From Gammaproteobacteria bacterium (GTDB taxonomy: Bacteria > Pseudomonadota > Gammaproteobacteria > Pseudomonadales > Azotimanducaceae), in assembly GCA_026706385.1 (NCBI GenBank), contig JAPOYV010000010.1:1-64000 (forward strand): 64,000 bases of DNA, written 5' to 3'. The translations under genes were made by a program, and so were the position numbers. Below are positions 39,722 to 48,617 of the stretch, piece by piece. The notes beneath the pieces were generated by a model. The model was not told the DNA's origin. It saw only the letters and a list, made by a program, of their open reading frames with translations, and did no database searches. The stretch's first letter is position 1; each line of letters opens with the position of its first letter.

Positions 39722-41008
39722 ATGGCCGAGTCCATACTGGCTGCCGACACATCGGCGACTCATTCCGCAAGGAGCCACGTTTCCGTCGCGGCGATCGCCT
39801 GGCGAAATCTCTGGCGCAACAAGCGCCGAACCTGGTTGATGATTTCCGGCATCGTCTTCGCCGGCTTCCTGGTGATCCTCATCAATTCCATCCAGCGCGG
39901 CGCCTTCGACATGATGATCGACATAACCGCGCGCTTCTATAGTGGCCATGTTCAGATCCAGCATCCGGCCTTCCTGGACGAGCCGCGCATGGACCGAACC
40001 GTCAAAAACGCAGCGGCGCGAGTCGCCGACCTGCGACTGCGGCAGGAGTTCACCGCCGTCGCACCCCGGGCGCAGGCGTTCGCACTGGTCGCCGCGAGCA
40101 GCGCGACCAGCGACACCGACCCGCCGGCCACAGGTGCACTCGTGATCGGCGTCGACCCGCAGCTCGAGTTCGCCGCCATACGCCATTCCATCGAAGCCGG
40201 ACGCTATCTCGCCGAGCCGGGCGACGCCTACGTCGGCTCGCTATTGGCCCAGAATCTCCGCGCCGGCGTCGGCGACGAACTCGCCATTCTCGGCAACTCC
40301 GAGGACGGCAGCGTCGCGGCCATGGTGGTGACCATCGCCGGAACCTTCGATACCGGGCAGGCGGCCGTCGATCGGTCGCAGATGCACGTCCATCTCGACG
40401 AGTTCCAGGAGGCTTTCGGTCTGCCGGACCAAGTCCATAGCATCGCCCTGACGCTCGCCGGTCCTTCGACCGCCGAGGCGCATGCGGCCAGGCTGACGGA
40501 CCCGGAATCCGTAGGCGTGCCGTGGCAGAAACTCCTGCCCGACATCGAGCAGATGGCCCGACTGAAGTACCAGAGCTCCTACATGATCTATGCGCTGCTG
40601 ATGGTCTTGGTCATCTTCGGCGTCGTCAACGCCTTCATCATGACCACGTTCGATCGCACGCCGGAGTTCGGCATGCTCAAGGCCGTGGGCATGCGCCCCG
40701 GCGCCATCATCCGGATGATGAGCCTCGAGGCGCTGTGGATGGCAGCGATCGGAATCCTCGTCACGCTGGCGATCACCGGCACGCTGACGGGCATCTTGAG
40801 CGTGACGGGGTTCTCGTTCGGTGAAGCCTATACCGAGATGGTGGGCGATTCCTTCATGATGCCGGACCGGCTGTACCCGACCTTCGGCTACCGCGCCGCG
40901 TTGGAGTTCAGCGTCGCCATGCTGATTGCCATCCAGGTCGCGGCGCTCATTCCCACCTTGCGGCTGCGCCGGCTGAACGTCGTCGACGCGCTACGCTCGG
41001 CCGAATGA
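39722..41008 (+). CDS. FtsX/LolC-type ABC transporter permease 2
   Basis: A 428-residue paralogue of the previous permease with the same topology: IAWRNLWRNKRRTWLMISGI first segment, a large periplasmic region, and three late segments with NAFIMTTFDRTPEFGMLKAVGMRPG in between. The tail is LRRLNVVDALRSAE. Its ribosome site GAGGA lies within the end of permease 1, two bases separate the genes, and expression must be coupled. Confidence 0.9.
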   Translation: MAESILAADTSATHSARSHVSVAAIAWRNLWRNKRRTWLMISGIVFAGFLVILINSIQRGAFDMMIDITARFYSGHVQIQHPAFLDEPRMDRTVKNAAARVADLRLRQEFTAVAPRAQAFALVAASSATSDTDPPATGALVIGVDPQLEFAAIRHSIEAGRYLAEPGDAYVGSLLAQNLRAGVGDELAILGNSEDGSVAAMVVTIAGTFDTGQAAVDRSQMHVHLDEFQEAFGLPDQVHSIALTLAGPSTAEAHAARLTDPESVGVPWQKLLPDIEQMARLKYQSSYMIYALLMVLVIFGVVNAFIMTTFDRTPEFGMLKAVGMRPGAIIRMMSLEALWMAAIGILVTLAITGTLTGILSVTGFSFGEAYTEMVGDSFMMPDRLYPTFGYRAALEFSVAMLIAIQVAALIPTLRLRRLNVVDALRSAE

Positions 41009-41028
41009 CCTAGGGAGCCTAAGAATCC

Positions 41029-42240
41029 ATGCCGGTGAAACTGCTCCTGCAACTGTCGTGGCGCAACCTCTGGCGTCACCGTCGTCGCAACACCATCCTT
41101 CTCGTCGCGATCGCCATCGCGGTATCCGGCGTCCTGCTGCTCAACAGCATGCTGCGCGGCATGCAGGTCAACATGCAGGAAACGGTGATCGACAACCTCA
41201 CCGGCCACGTCAAGGTGCTGCAGCCCGGTTACCTCGACGATCCAAGCATCGCGCACGGATTCGAGGTCGCGCGCGACTGGGATCTGGAAATCGACCCCGA
41301 TGCCGTCGTCGGCTGGACGTCGCGGATCCGGGTACCCGCCGTGATCATGAGCGAGCGCGAGACCCGTGGCGTGCAACTCATCGGCGTCGATCCGGCGCGA
41401 GAGAGCATCTCGTTCCTCGACGACATCGTCATCGACGGCGAGGCCCTTGGAAGCCCCGAGGATCGCCGCGTGCTCGTCGGCGCGGCCCTCGCCGAGCAAC
41501 TCCAGACCAAGGTCGGTCGACGTCTCGTGCTGATCACCCAAGGTGCCGACGGCCGCAATCGCGAAGCCGGGTACCGGATCGCCGGCGTATACCGCGCCGA
41601 AGTGGCCGGCCTCGAAAAAGCGTTCGTGTTTACCGGCGCCGAAACGCTCAAGAACATGCTCGACACCCTGGTCGTCACCGAGGTGTCGGTCCGCCTCGTC
41701 GACGACCGCTTTGAGCCCGGCATACTCGCCACGATGGTCGACGCCTTCACGGGCCTCGATGTGCTGAGTTGGAGAGACCTCGAGCCGCAGGCGGCGATGA
41801 TCGCCGAGTTCATGGACACGGCGGTGTTCATCTATTTCCTGGTGATCATGAGCGCCCTGGTCTTCGGTCTGGTCAACACGCTGGTGACCGCCGTGATGGA
41901 GCGGGTGCGCGAGCTTGGCATGCTGCGCGCCTTGGGCATGCGCCCCCGCTCCGTGGTTGCCCAGGTGGTGGTCGAATCCAGCCTCGTCATGGCCGTCGGC
42001 GTTGCCGGCGGCGTGCTCATCGCCGCAGGCGTCTTCGCGCTGGTCGCCGACGGAATCGACCTGACCGCCTTCGACGAGAGCCTGCAGAGTTTCGGCGTGC
42101 GTCCGCAATTCACCCCCGTCATGCAAGCGGGCGATGTGATCCTGGTGGTGGTATTGAGCTTGGTCCTCGGGTTGCTCGCGAGCTTCTACCCGGCGCGCCG
42201 CGCGGTGAAGCTCAGGCCGCTCGACGCACTGCGACGCTAA
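41029..42240 (+). CDS. FtsX/LolC-type ABC transporter permease 3
   Basis: A 403-residue third permease with the start motif LSWRNLWRHRRRNTILL, a periplasmic domain, and three late segments around MERVRELGMLRALGMRPRS. The tail is KLRPLDALRR. Type VII transporters usually work as permease dimers. Three permeases with one ATPase imply either alternative heterodimers or an unusual complex. Confidence 0.9.
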   Translation: MPVKLLLQLSWRNLWRHRRRNTILLVAIAIAVSGVLLLNSMLRGMQVNMQETVIDNLTGHVKVLQPGYLDDPSIAHGFEVARDWDLEIDPDAVVGWTSRIRVPAVIMSERETRGVQLIGVDPARESISFLDDIVIDGEALGSPEDRRVLVGAALAEQLQTKVGRRLVLITQGADGRNREAGYRIAGVYRAEVAGLEKAFVFTGAETLKNMLDTLVVTEVSVRLVDDRFEPGILATMVDAFTGLDVLSWRDLEPQAAMIAEFMDTAVFIYFLVIMSALVFGLVNTLVTAVMERVRELGMLRALGMRPRSVVAQVVVESSLVMAVGVAGGVLIAAGVFALVADGIDLTAFDESLQSFGVRPQFTPVMQAGDVILVVVLSLVLGLLASFYPARRAVKLRPLDALRR

Positions 42241-42279
42241 AGGCCCACTCAACAACTCATCGGCAACCAGGAGTCCTAC

Positions 42280-42960
42280 ATGCCCAATCCAGTGGTCACC
42301 TGTCGCGACGTCAGCCGGGTCTACGAAGGCGACGGTGTCCCCGTGCACGCCTTGCGCGGCGTGGACTTCGAGCTTGAGGCCGGCGAATGGGTCAGCGTCG
42401 CCGGGCCATCCGGGTCCGGAAAGTCGACGCTGCTGCACGTCATCGGCGGTCTCGATCAACCCACCGAGGGGACGGTGACGGTCGACAACGTCGAAGTGAC
42501 GGCATTGTCCGAGGCGCAGTTGTCCGACTTGCGGCTGCACAAGATCGGCTTCGTGTTCCAGGCCTACAATCTGATCCCCGTGCTGTCGGCGCTGGAGAAC
42601 GTCGAGTTCATCATGCAGTTGCAGGGCGTCGCCGGCGGCGAACGCCGGCAACGCGCCATAGACGCACTTGACGCGCTCGGTCTAGCCGACCTCGCCGACC
42701 GCCGCCCGGGAGAGATGTCCGGCGGCCAGCAGCAGCGCGTGGCGATCGCCCGGGCCATCGTCACGAACCCCGTGCTGCTGCTCGCCGACGAGCCGAGCGC
42801 AAACCTCGACACGGCGACCACGGAGGAGCTTCTCGATGTGTTGCGGCGGCTGAATCGCGAACGCGGCGTCACGATCCTGACAGCCACCCACGATCCCATG
42901 GTGATGAGCTACACGACGCGCCAAGTCAACCTGCGCGACGGTCACGTCGTCGCCCCGTAG
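42280..42960 (+). CDS. LolD/MacB-type ABC transporter ATP-binding protein
   Basis: A 226-residue ATPase that powers the three permeases. Walker A is GPSGSGKSTLLH, the Q-loop region FVFQAYNLIP, the signature MSGGQQQRVAIARAI, Walker B LLLADEPSANLD, and the H-loop TATHD. AGGAG lies 6 bases before the ATG. This is the LolD/MacB/FtsE group, whose members move lipoproteins or act mechanically across the envelope. Confidence 0.94.
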   Translation: MPNPVVTCRDVSRVYEGDGVPVHALRGVDFELEAGEWVSVAGPSGSGKSTLLHVIGGLDQPTEGTVTVDNVEVTALSEAQLSDLRLHKIGFVFQAYNLIPVLSALENVEFIMQLQGVAGGERRQRAIDALDALGLADLADRRPGEMSGGQQQRVAIARAIVTNPVLLLADEPSANLDTATTEELLDVLRRLNRERGVTILTATHDPMVMSYTTRQVNLRDGHVVAP

Positions 42961-43003
42961 GTTCCTGAACATGTCCGATTTCCAATGCAAAAGGAGTCTG
43001 CCT

Positions 43004-44803
43004 ATGTTGAGACGAAACAAACGCACCCGAAAAGACGCCGTGCCCATCGTGGCGGCGGTCGCGCTCCTGGCCTGCCAATGGGCGTACGCACAGTACTTTG
43101 TGTCGATCGGCGCCTATCGCGCAGCCGAGACCGCGGAGGAACTGGCCGCCGAGGCCACCGAGAAGGCTGCCATGACGTTCTCGTCCCGCGCCGCCGATAC
43201 CCCGGACGGCGACATCTACCGCGTCGTCGCGGGTCCGTTCGACTCCCGGGACGAGGCGCAGTCGGGGGCAACACGGGCTCGGGAAGCCGGTTATGTCGAC
43301 GGCTGGATCGTGACGTTCGGCATGCCGGCAGCGGCCCGACCGGTGCCGGAAGCGGGCGTCGACGATCTGCTCGATGCTCCGTTGGACAGCATCGGAGTGG
43401 ATGAGCTGTCCTTGGACGACTGGTCGTTGGACGACGACCTGCCGCCGATCGAAGTGCTCCTCGAGGGTCTGCCCGACATCCCCCCGGTCGAGCCGGCGCC
43501 GGCGACCGCCACTCCGATCGAGCCGGTCCAGGAAGTCGTCGTTCCCGAGAACTACCGGCTGAACCGGCTGCGACGCGATGCTCGCGCGCAGCCGGAAGCC
43601 CGCGGCGGCCCGGGGACGTTTCGCGCACGCATGAAGTGGTATACGTCGGGCCGCGCCCTGCCAGTGGGCGACGCGTTGCGCGAGCAGACCGGCGAGTCGA
43701 ACCCGTTGGCGCACAACGCCGACCTGCGCCTGATGTGGCGTCCTCGAGTCGGCGCGATCAAGCTGCACGTCGACCACTCCACGGTCTGGCTGCGGTCCGA
43801 GGCCGCAGGCCGGTCCCCGGGGTTGACGTTCGACCAGACCCCGACCGGCGACGCCCGGCGGCTCATGGACCTGACCTGGGGCGAGATGGCCGCGGATGAA
43901 GACGGCATGCAACGGCTGCACCGCCTGGACCGCTTCGCCGCCGAATACCAAGGCAAGCGCTTTCGGGTCAGCGTCGGCCGGCAAGCGTTGAGCTGGGGCG
44001 GCGGCATGGTTTTCCAGCCGATGGACCTTTTCAATCCGTTCTCGCCCACGACCGTGGACCAGGACTACAAGGCAGGCGACGACATGGTGCTGATCGAGCG
44101 CTTGTTCAGCGATGGCTCGGACCTCCAGGTACTGGCCGTGGCTCGGCGCGAAGCCGCCCAGGATGCCTCGCGCGGCGACGTGGCCGAGGGTGCCTCCAGC
44201 ATCGCGGCCAAGTACGCCATGGTCTTCAATGACAGCGAACTCGAGCTGATGGCAGCCCGACACTACGGGGAACAGGTCGTCGGTGCGGGGTTGCGGATCC
44301 CCTTGGGCGGCGCGCTGCTGCGATCGGATCTTGTCTGGACGCGGGCGGACGACGAGTTCCGTCTTTCCGCCCTTGTCAACGCGGACTACACCTTCGGCCT
44401 CGCGGGCAGCCCGGTGCACGTGTTCGCCGAGTACTTCCACAACGGCTTCGGCGTCAACGAACTTCCGGCCGACCTGGCCGACTTGCCCAGTCCCTTGCTG
44501 GAGCGCATCGCTGTACGACGCGAGCTGTTCAACCTGATGCGGAACTACGTCGCGGCCGGTACCAGCTTCCAGTGGCACTTCCTGCTCAACCAGACCCTCG
44601 CCGTGCTAGCCAACCTTCACGACTCCTCCTACGTCGCGCAAACGGCCCTCAACTACGACGCCAGCAACGCATCGCGGCTGCAGGTGGGCCTCGCCATACC
44701 CATCGGCAGCGCCGGCGACGAATTCGGTACCCTGGCTGTCGGCGACGACGTCACCGTCGGCGGCGGCGAGCAAGGCTTCGTACGCTTCGTACGCTACTTC
44801 TAG
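43004..44803 (+). CDS. SPOR-domain outer-membrane beta-barrel protein
   Basis: A 599-residue exported protein. A signal peptide (about 1-29, cleavage at AYA-QY) is followed directly by a SPOR-like domain (YFVSIGAYRAAETAEEL, IYRVVAGPFDSRDEAQ). Next comes an acidic Pro-rich linker (about 105-175) and a region of about 400 residues with alternating strands and a final Phe (FVRFVRYF), as in outer-membrane barrels. AGGAG lies 7 bases before ATG 43004; the upstream ATG 42971 lacks one. It may be the outer-membrane partner of the ABC system, with SPOR holding it to denuded peptidoglycan. That role is inferred from position. Confidence 0.78.
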   Translation: MLRRNKRTRKDAVPIVAAVALLACQWAYAQYFVSIGAYRAAETAEELAAEATEKAAMTFSSRAADTPDGDIYRVVAGPFDSRDEAQSGATRAREAGYVDGWIVTFGMPAAARPVPEAGVDDLLDAPLDSIGVDELSLDDWSLDDDLPPIEVLLEGLPDIPPVEPAPATATPIEPVQEVVVPENYRLNRLRRDARAQPEARGGPGTFRARMKWYTSGRALPVGDALREQTGESNPLAHNADLRLMWRPRVGAIKLHVDHSTVWLRSEAAGRSPGLTFDQTPTGDARRLMDLTWGEMAADEDGMQRLHRLDRFAAEYQGKRFRVSVGRQALSWGGGMVFQPMDLFNPFSPTTVDQDYKAGDDMVLIERLFSDGSDLQVLAVARREAAQDASRGDVAEGASSIAAKYAMVFNDSELELMAARHYGEQVVGAGLRIPLGGALLRSDLVWTRADDEFRLSALVNADYTFGLAGSPVHVFAEYFHNGFGVNELPADLADLPSPLLERIAVRRELFNLMRNYVAAGTSFQWHFLLNQTLAVLANLHDSSYVAQTALNYDASNASRLQVGLAIPIGSAGDEFGTLAVGDDVTVGGGEQGFVRFVRYF

Positions 44804-44881
44804 CGAGTCGCCCGAGGCGGGTGGTCGTCTCCCGCCCGCAAACTCCGCCCAACTCCAAGGCTCTCGGCGCCCCCGCGCACC

Positions 44882-44887
44882 TATAAT
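44882..44887 (+). promoter_or_regulatory. -10 TATAAT upstream of GPP34 gene
   Basis: TATAAT followed by CTGCGCCCC lies 30 bases before the GPP34 ATG. No clear -35 is present. The 114-base spacer after the ABC operon also has a GGCGGG/CCCGCC stem without a T-run. Confidence 0.4.
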
Positions 44888-44917
44888 CTGCGCCCCGCCC
44901 AACCGACGACCTCGCCC

Positions 44918-45592
44918 ATGCTTCGATTCGCCGAAGAAATCATCCTGCTACTCCTCGACGAAGACGGGCGGTTCTCGGCAACGAACCACCCCACCGTGGA
45001 TCTGGCGCTGGCGGGCGGCGTACTGATGGACCTCGCGCTCGAGTCCCGGATCGACACCGACGTGCGCAAGCTGGTGCTGCTCGACGCCGAGCCGACCGGG
45101 GATGCCCTGCTCGATCCCGTCTTGGCCGACATCGCCGCTCAAGAGCGCACGCACGATGCACGCTACTGGGTGGATCGGGTCCGCGGGCGTGCCGACGAGA
45201 TCCGCGATGCGGCCATCGCGCGGCTCGTCGAACAAGGCGTGCTGAGGCGCCGCGCGGGGCAGATCCTACGCGTGTTCCGGCCACGGCAATCTCCCGTGGT
45301 CGACGACACCGCCAATCGGGAGGTCAAGCAGCGCATCACAGCCTTGCTGTTCGGCGACGACATCCCCGGGCCACGAGACGTGGTGATCATCTGCCTTTGC
45401 GACGTCTGCGGGCTCTTCCACAGCCTGCTGACGGCCGACGAACTCGATCGCGTCTACCCGCGCATCGAGCAAATCGGCAAGATGGACCTCATCGGGCAAG
45501 CCGTGATGGCGCTCGTTGCGGATGTCCACCAAGAGGCCGACGAGCGCTTGCAGTTCCTGATCAGCCAAGGCCTCGCCGCGCGCGGGCTCTGA
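44918..45592 (+). CDS. GPP34/GOLPH3-family protein
   Basis: A 224-residue protein starting LRFAEEIILLLLDEDG, with VDLALAGGVLMDLALESRID and VVIICLCDVCGLFH, the pattern of the Golgi phosphoprotein 3 (GPP34) family. In eukaryotes these proteins bind PI4P and retain glycosyltransferases. Bacterial members are common in actinobacteria and have no assigned function. It stands alone between the ABC operon and a convergent lipoprotein gene, and carries no signal peptide. Confidence 0.85.
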   Translation: MLRFAEEIILLLLDEDGRFSATNHPTVDLALAGGVLMDLALESRIDTDVRKLVLLDAEPTGDALLDPVLADIAAQERTHDARYWVDRVRGRADEIRDAAIARLVEQGVLRRRAGQILRVFRPRQSPVVDDTANREVKQRITALLFGDDIPGPRDVVIICLCDVCGLFHSLLTADELDRVYPRIEQIGKMDLIGQAVMALVADVHQEADERLQFLISQGLAARGL

Positions 45593-45653
45593 GAACCACG
45601 CCTAGGCCTCGAGCGGATACAGTCCGCACGATGCCTCAGAAGGTCGTTTGCGC

Positions 45654-47267
45654 CTAGCGTCTGGACATCGACCGGCTGCGGGGATTCGATGAACTCGACT
45701 GGGTCGCCGGGGCGCTGTGCCGCACCGGCGGTGCCGAGCGCACGGGCGCCGGCCGACTGGGGGCTGCACGCTCGAACGAGCGTGGCGCGCTCGTACGTGC
45801 CGGCCTGGAAACCGTCGGCGCAGGCGCAGCCGCGCGTCGCTGGAATGTCCGCGAGCGGACGTTTCCGCTTGAGGAGGGCGCCGCACGGGGTTGCGGCGCC
45901 GCCGCTCTAGGCACCGGCGCAGCAGCGCGGCGAGTCGCGCCCTGATTGGCGCGCGGCGACACCGCGCGCCGGGGCGCTTGTGCCCGCTGCGGTGCCGCTC
46001 GCGTATGGGCACTGCGTCCTGCCGCCGGCCGGCTCGGGGATGCGCTACCGCGCAAAGTCGGAATGCGGCTCGGCCCGGCCGCACTCTGCCGTGCCGAGTT
46101 GTGGCGGCTGGCCCCGTAGTCGTTGCCGAGGCCGCGGCTGGGCGGTGCGGTCGCCGCGCGCGGGGCGGCCTGACGCGTGGCAGTCGCCGGGCCACGCTGC
46201 GATGCACTGCTACTGCGCACACGATCACTCCCAGCCCGGTTCAATCCCGACGCAGGACGAGCGTCCTCCTGAGGCGCGTTCGTCGCAGACCCGCGGTTGC
46301 GGTGGAACTGGCGCAAGCGCGGATGGGTGCGCTTTGCTTGCTCGTAACGTTCCCGGGCACTGTCGCGCCCCACAACCGGTGTCTCGGCGGCAGTCGCCGG
46401 CGCCGAATTCCGGTTGTGGAACGTCCGCAGGCGAACGTTGCTGCGCTTGAGAGCGTCATAGCGGGGCCGGGCGTCGCTGGCACCATGCAGTTTCCACGCG
46501 ACAGCATCCCGGCCGTGCCGGTAGCGCCGACGATCCGAGCGGTAGCGGTCGCGCCAGACGACGGTGTCGTAGTGCGGGCCGTGGTAGATGCCGAAACGGT
46601 GATAGTGCGGCCGGAACCCGACGTGGTAGTAGCGGAAGTCCCAGACGCCGGTGAAGTACCGGTACGGCCAGAGGTCGTCGTAGTAGTGATAGACGTAGTA
46701 GCGGGTCGGATCGTAGATCCAGTAGGACGGGTACGCGTGGCGACGACCATCGATGGTGCGGTAGACCGTACGCGTGCGGTAGACCGTCTTTTCCGCGACG
46801 ACGCGCGGCCGTGGCTCCATGACCACGACCAGGAAGTCCACGGTCACGTCGCCCGTCACGTCGAGGAGCCATGCGCCGCCCGGATCCTCGTCCGGCGCGG
46901 GGATGCGAACCTCGTACCAGTCGCCCTCGCTGCCCGGCGGGATGTCGAACACACCGGACCGCCACTCCAACACTAGGAGTTCGGCTTGGCCAGCGACATC
47001 GGGGTCCGCCGCGCCGTCGCTGCGGGCGACCAGGACCACTTCGTCCAACTGGAAGTCGCTTGAATCGAACTCCGTGCGTTCGTCGAGCAGTTCGTTGACG
47101 CGCAGGATCTGCTCGTCCTCGAACTCCGTGCCGTCGAGGGGGATTTCCACGCTGATCCGATAGTCGTCCGCATCGACGCTCCTGTAGTTCGTCTCGGTCA
47201 CGGTCGTGGCGCACGCGGCCACCGGCATGAGAGCGGCAAGGCAGGTGAAGGCAGTGAACCGTTTCAT
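45654..47267 (-). CDS. lipoprotein with Tyr/His-rich middle and Arg/Ser/Pro/Ala-rich tail
   Basis: A 537-residue protein of unknown function. ATG 47267 gives a lipoprotein signal peptide with lipobox VAAC (Cys19). Residues 20-150 form an ordinary soluble domain. Residues about 165-250 are rich in Tyr, His, Trp and Arg (for example YYVYHYYDDLWPYRY). From about 300 to the end the sequence is low-complexity and strongly basic, rich in Arg, Ser, Pro and Ala. A surface or peptidoglycan/nucleic-acid-interacting role is possible but speculative. It lies 90 bases downstream of ycaQ on the same strand. Confidence 0.75.
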   Translation of the reverse strand: MKRFTAFTCLAALMPVAACATTVTETNYRSVDADDYRISVEIPLDGTEFEDEQILRVNELLDERTEFDSSDFQLDEVVLVARSDGAADPDVAGQAELLVLEWRSGVFDIPPGSEGDWYEVRIPAPDEDPGGAWLLDVTGDVTVDFLVVVMEPRPRVVAEKTVYRTRTVYRTIDGRRHAYPSYWIYDPTRYYVYHYYDDLWPYRYFTGVWDFRYYHVGFRPHYHRFGIYHGPHYDTVVWRDRYRSDRRRYRHGRDAVAWKLHGASDARPRYDALKRSNVRLRTFHNRNSAPATAAETPVVGRDSARERYEQAKRTHPRLRQFHRNRGSATNAPQEDARPASGLNRAGSDRVRSSSASQRGPATATRQAAPRAATAPPSRGLGNDYGASRHNSARQSAAGPSRIPTLRGSASPSRPAAGRSAHTRAAPQRAQAPRRAVSPRANQGATRRAAAPVPRAAAPQPRAAPSSSGNVRSRTFQRRAAAPAPTVSRPARTSAPRSFERAAPSRPAPVRSAPPVRHSAPATQSSSSNPRSRSMSRR

Positions 47268-47357
47268 GGCGCTCGCTCGTCTAACGCTGTTCGGACACCT
47301 TGACAGCTTACGCGCCTTAAGTGAACCGAACCTGAACAGCGCAGCCGGCCTGCGCAC

Positions 47358-48551
47358 CTATTGGCCAAACAAGCGGCGGAAAGCCCTCCTCAAATCCGCC
47401 GGGACGACTCTCCCGACCTCGATCTCGCCGCAGCCGGTGAACGCCGCGTAGTCGCGGACCGCCTCCGCGAAGGCCGGCAGGAACCCGTCCTGCAGCGTGG
47501 CCTCGACGAACAGTGCCTTGATCTCGAAACGACCCTCTGCCCGATGCGCCTTGCAGTCCATCCGCCCAACGAACGCGTCGCGGTAGAACAACGGCAAGGA
47601 GAAGTAGCCGAATTGCCGCTTGGCCTCCGGGACGTAGCACTCGATCGTGTAGTCGAACCCGAAGACCGAGCGGCAACGCTCGCGCTGGATCACCGTACTG
47701 TCGAACGGCGAGAGAATGCGCACGACGTCGGCCGTGCGCTGCGGCGCTCGGTCGAGCGCGTCAGGACGCGCGTAGATGCGCTCACCGGTACGCGTGCGAC
47801 GCTGGACGAGGTCGCCGGACTTCACGCGTTCAGCGATCCGCCGACGCACCGCTGCCCGCACGCGGGCGTCCCTGCGGAAGTACGCCAGCGTCTTCTCCGT
47901 GCCGAAACCATGGGCGGCGAGACCCACGTCGATCACGTAGTCGGCATGCTCGGCCATGGTCGGTTCGGTGGTCTCGACATCGGCAGGCATGAATCGCTCC
48001 GTCAGTTCGTAGCGCTTCTGGAATCCTTGGCGTTCAACGCTCGTCAACTCGCCCTGCATGAACAACTGTTCCAGGGCGAGTTTGGCCGGCTTCCAGTCCC
48101 ACCACCCCGTGCGCTGGGCCTTCGGGTTCTCGAAGTCGCGCGCGAACAGGGGGCCCTCGGCGCGAATGCGGTCGCGCACCCACGCCTGCACCTTCTCGTC
48201 GCGACGGCGTCCGAAATTCACCTCGCCGCGCGCGATGGCGCGCATCATCGGCAATGCGAAGCGGTATTCGCGGATCGGCAGGTAGGACGCCGCGTGACAC
48301 CAATACTCGAAGGCTCGCCGCTTGGCGACCAGGCGGTTCAGCATCGGCTCCTGGTACTTCGACACCCGCGTGAACAGGGTGTGGTGGTGCGCGCGGGCGA
48401 CCACGGAAATGGTGTCGATCTGCACGTAGCCAAGCCGGTTCAAAACCTTCTCGACCCCTGCGAGTCCGGCACCCAAACGGCGTCGGCCGGTCAAGCCCTG
48501 GCGGCCTAGCGCGATACGCCGCAACACGGTGTCCGTCGGCGGGCGGCTCAT
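47358..48551 (-). CDS. YcaQ/AlkZ-family DNA glycosylase (winged-helix HTH_42)
   Basis: A 397-residue protein of the family that unhooks interstrand DNA cross-links (E. coli YcaQ, Streptomyces AlkZ). The catalytic Q-x-D motif appears in GYVQIDTISVVARAHHH. Further family blocks are FEYWCHAASYLPI, GWWDWKPAKLALEQLF and LSPFDSTVIQRER. The start MSRPPTDTVLRRI is chosen because the extra 20 residues upstream have no family match. It diverges from ggt. Confidence 0.88.
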   Translation of the reverse strand: MSRPPTDTVLRRIALGRQGLTGRRRLGAGLAGVEKVLNRLGYVQIDTISVVARAHHHTLFTRVSKYQEPMLNRLVAKRRAFEYWCHAASYLPIREYRFALPMMRAIARGEVNFGRRRDEKVQAWVRDRIRAEGPLFARDFENPKAQRTGWWDWKPAKLALEQLFMQGELTSVERQGFQKRYELTERFMPADVETTEPTMAEHADYVIDVGLAAHGFGTEKTLAYFRRDARVRAAVRRRIAERVKSGDLVQRRTRTGERIYARPDALDRAPQRTADVVRILSPFDSTVIQRERCRSVFGFDYTIECYVPEAKRQFGYFSLPLFYRDAFVGRMDCKAHRAEGRFEIKALFVEATLQDGFLPAFAEAVRDYAAFTGCGEIEVGRVVPADLRRAFRRLFGQ

Positions 48552-48617
48552 GTACCGATTTGAACCGTTGGGATCACAATGGCTATGGTTGCCGTTCCAG
48601 CCTGGCAGCAAACGAGC

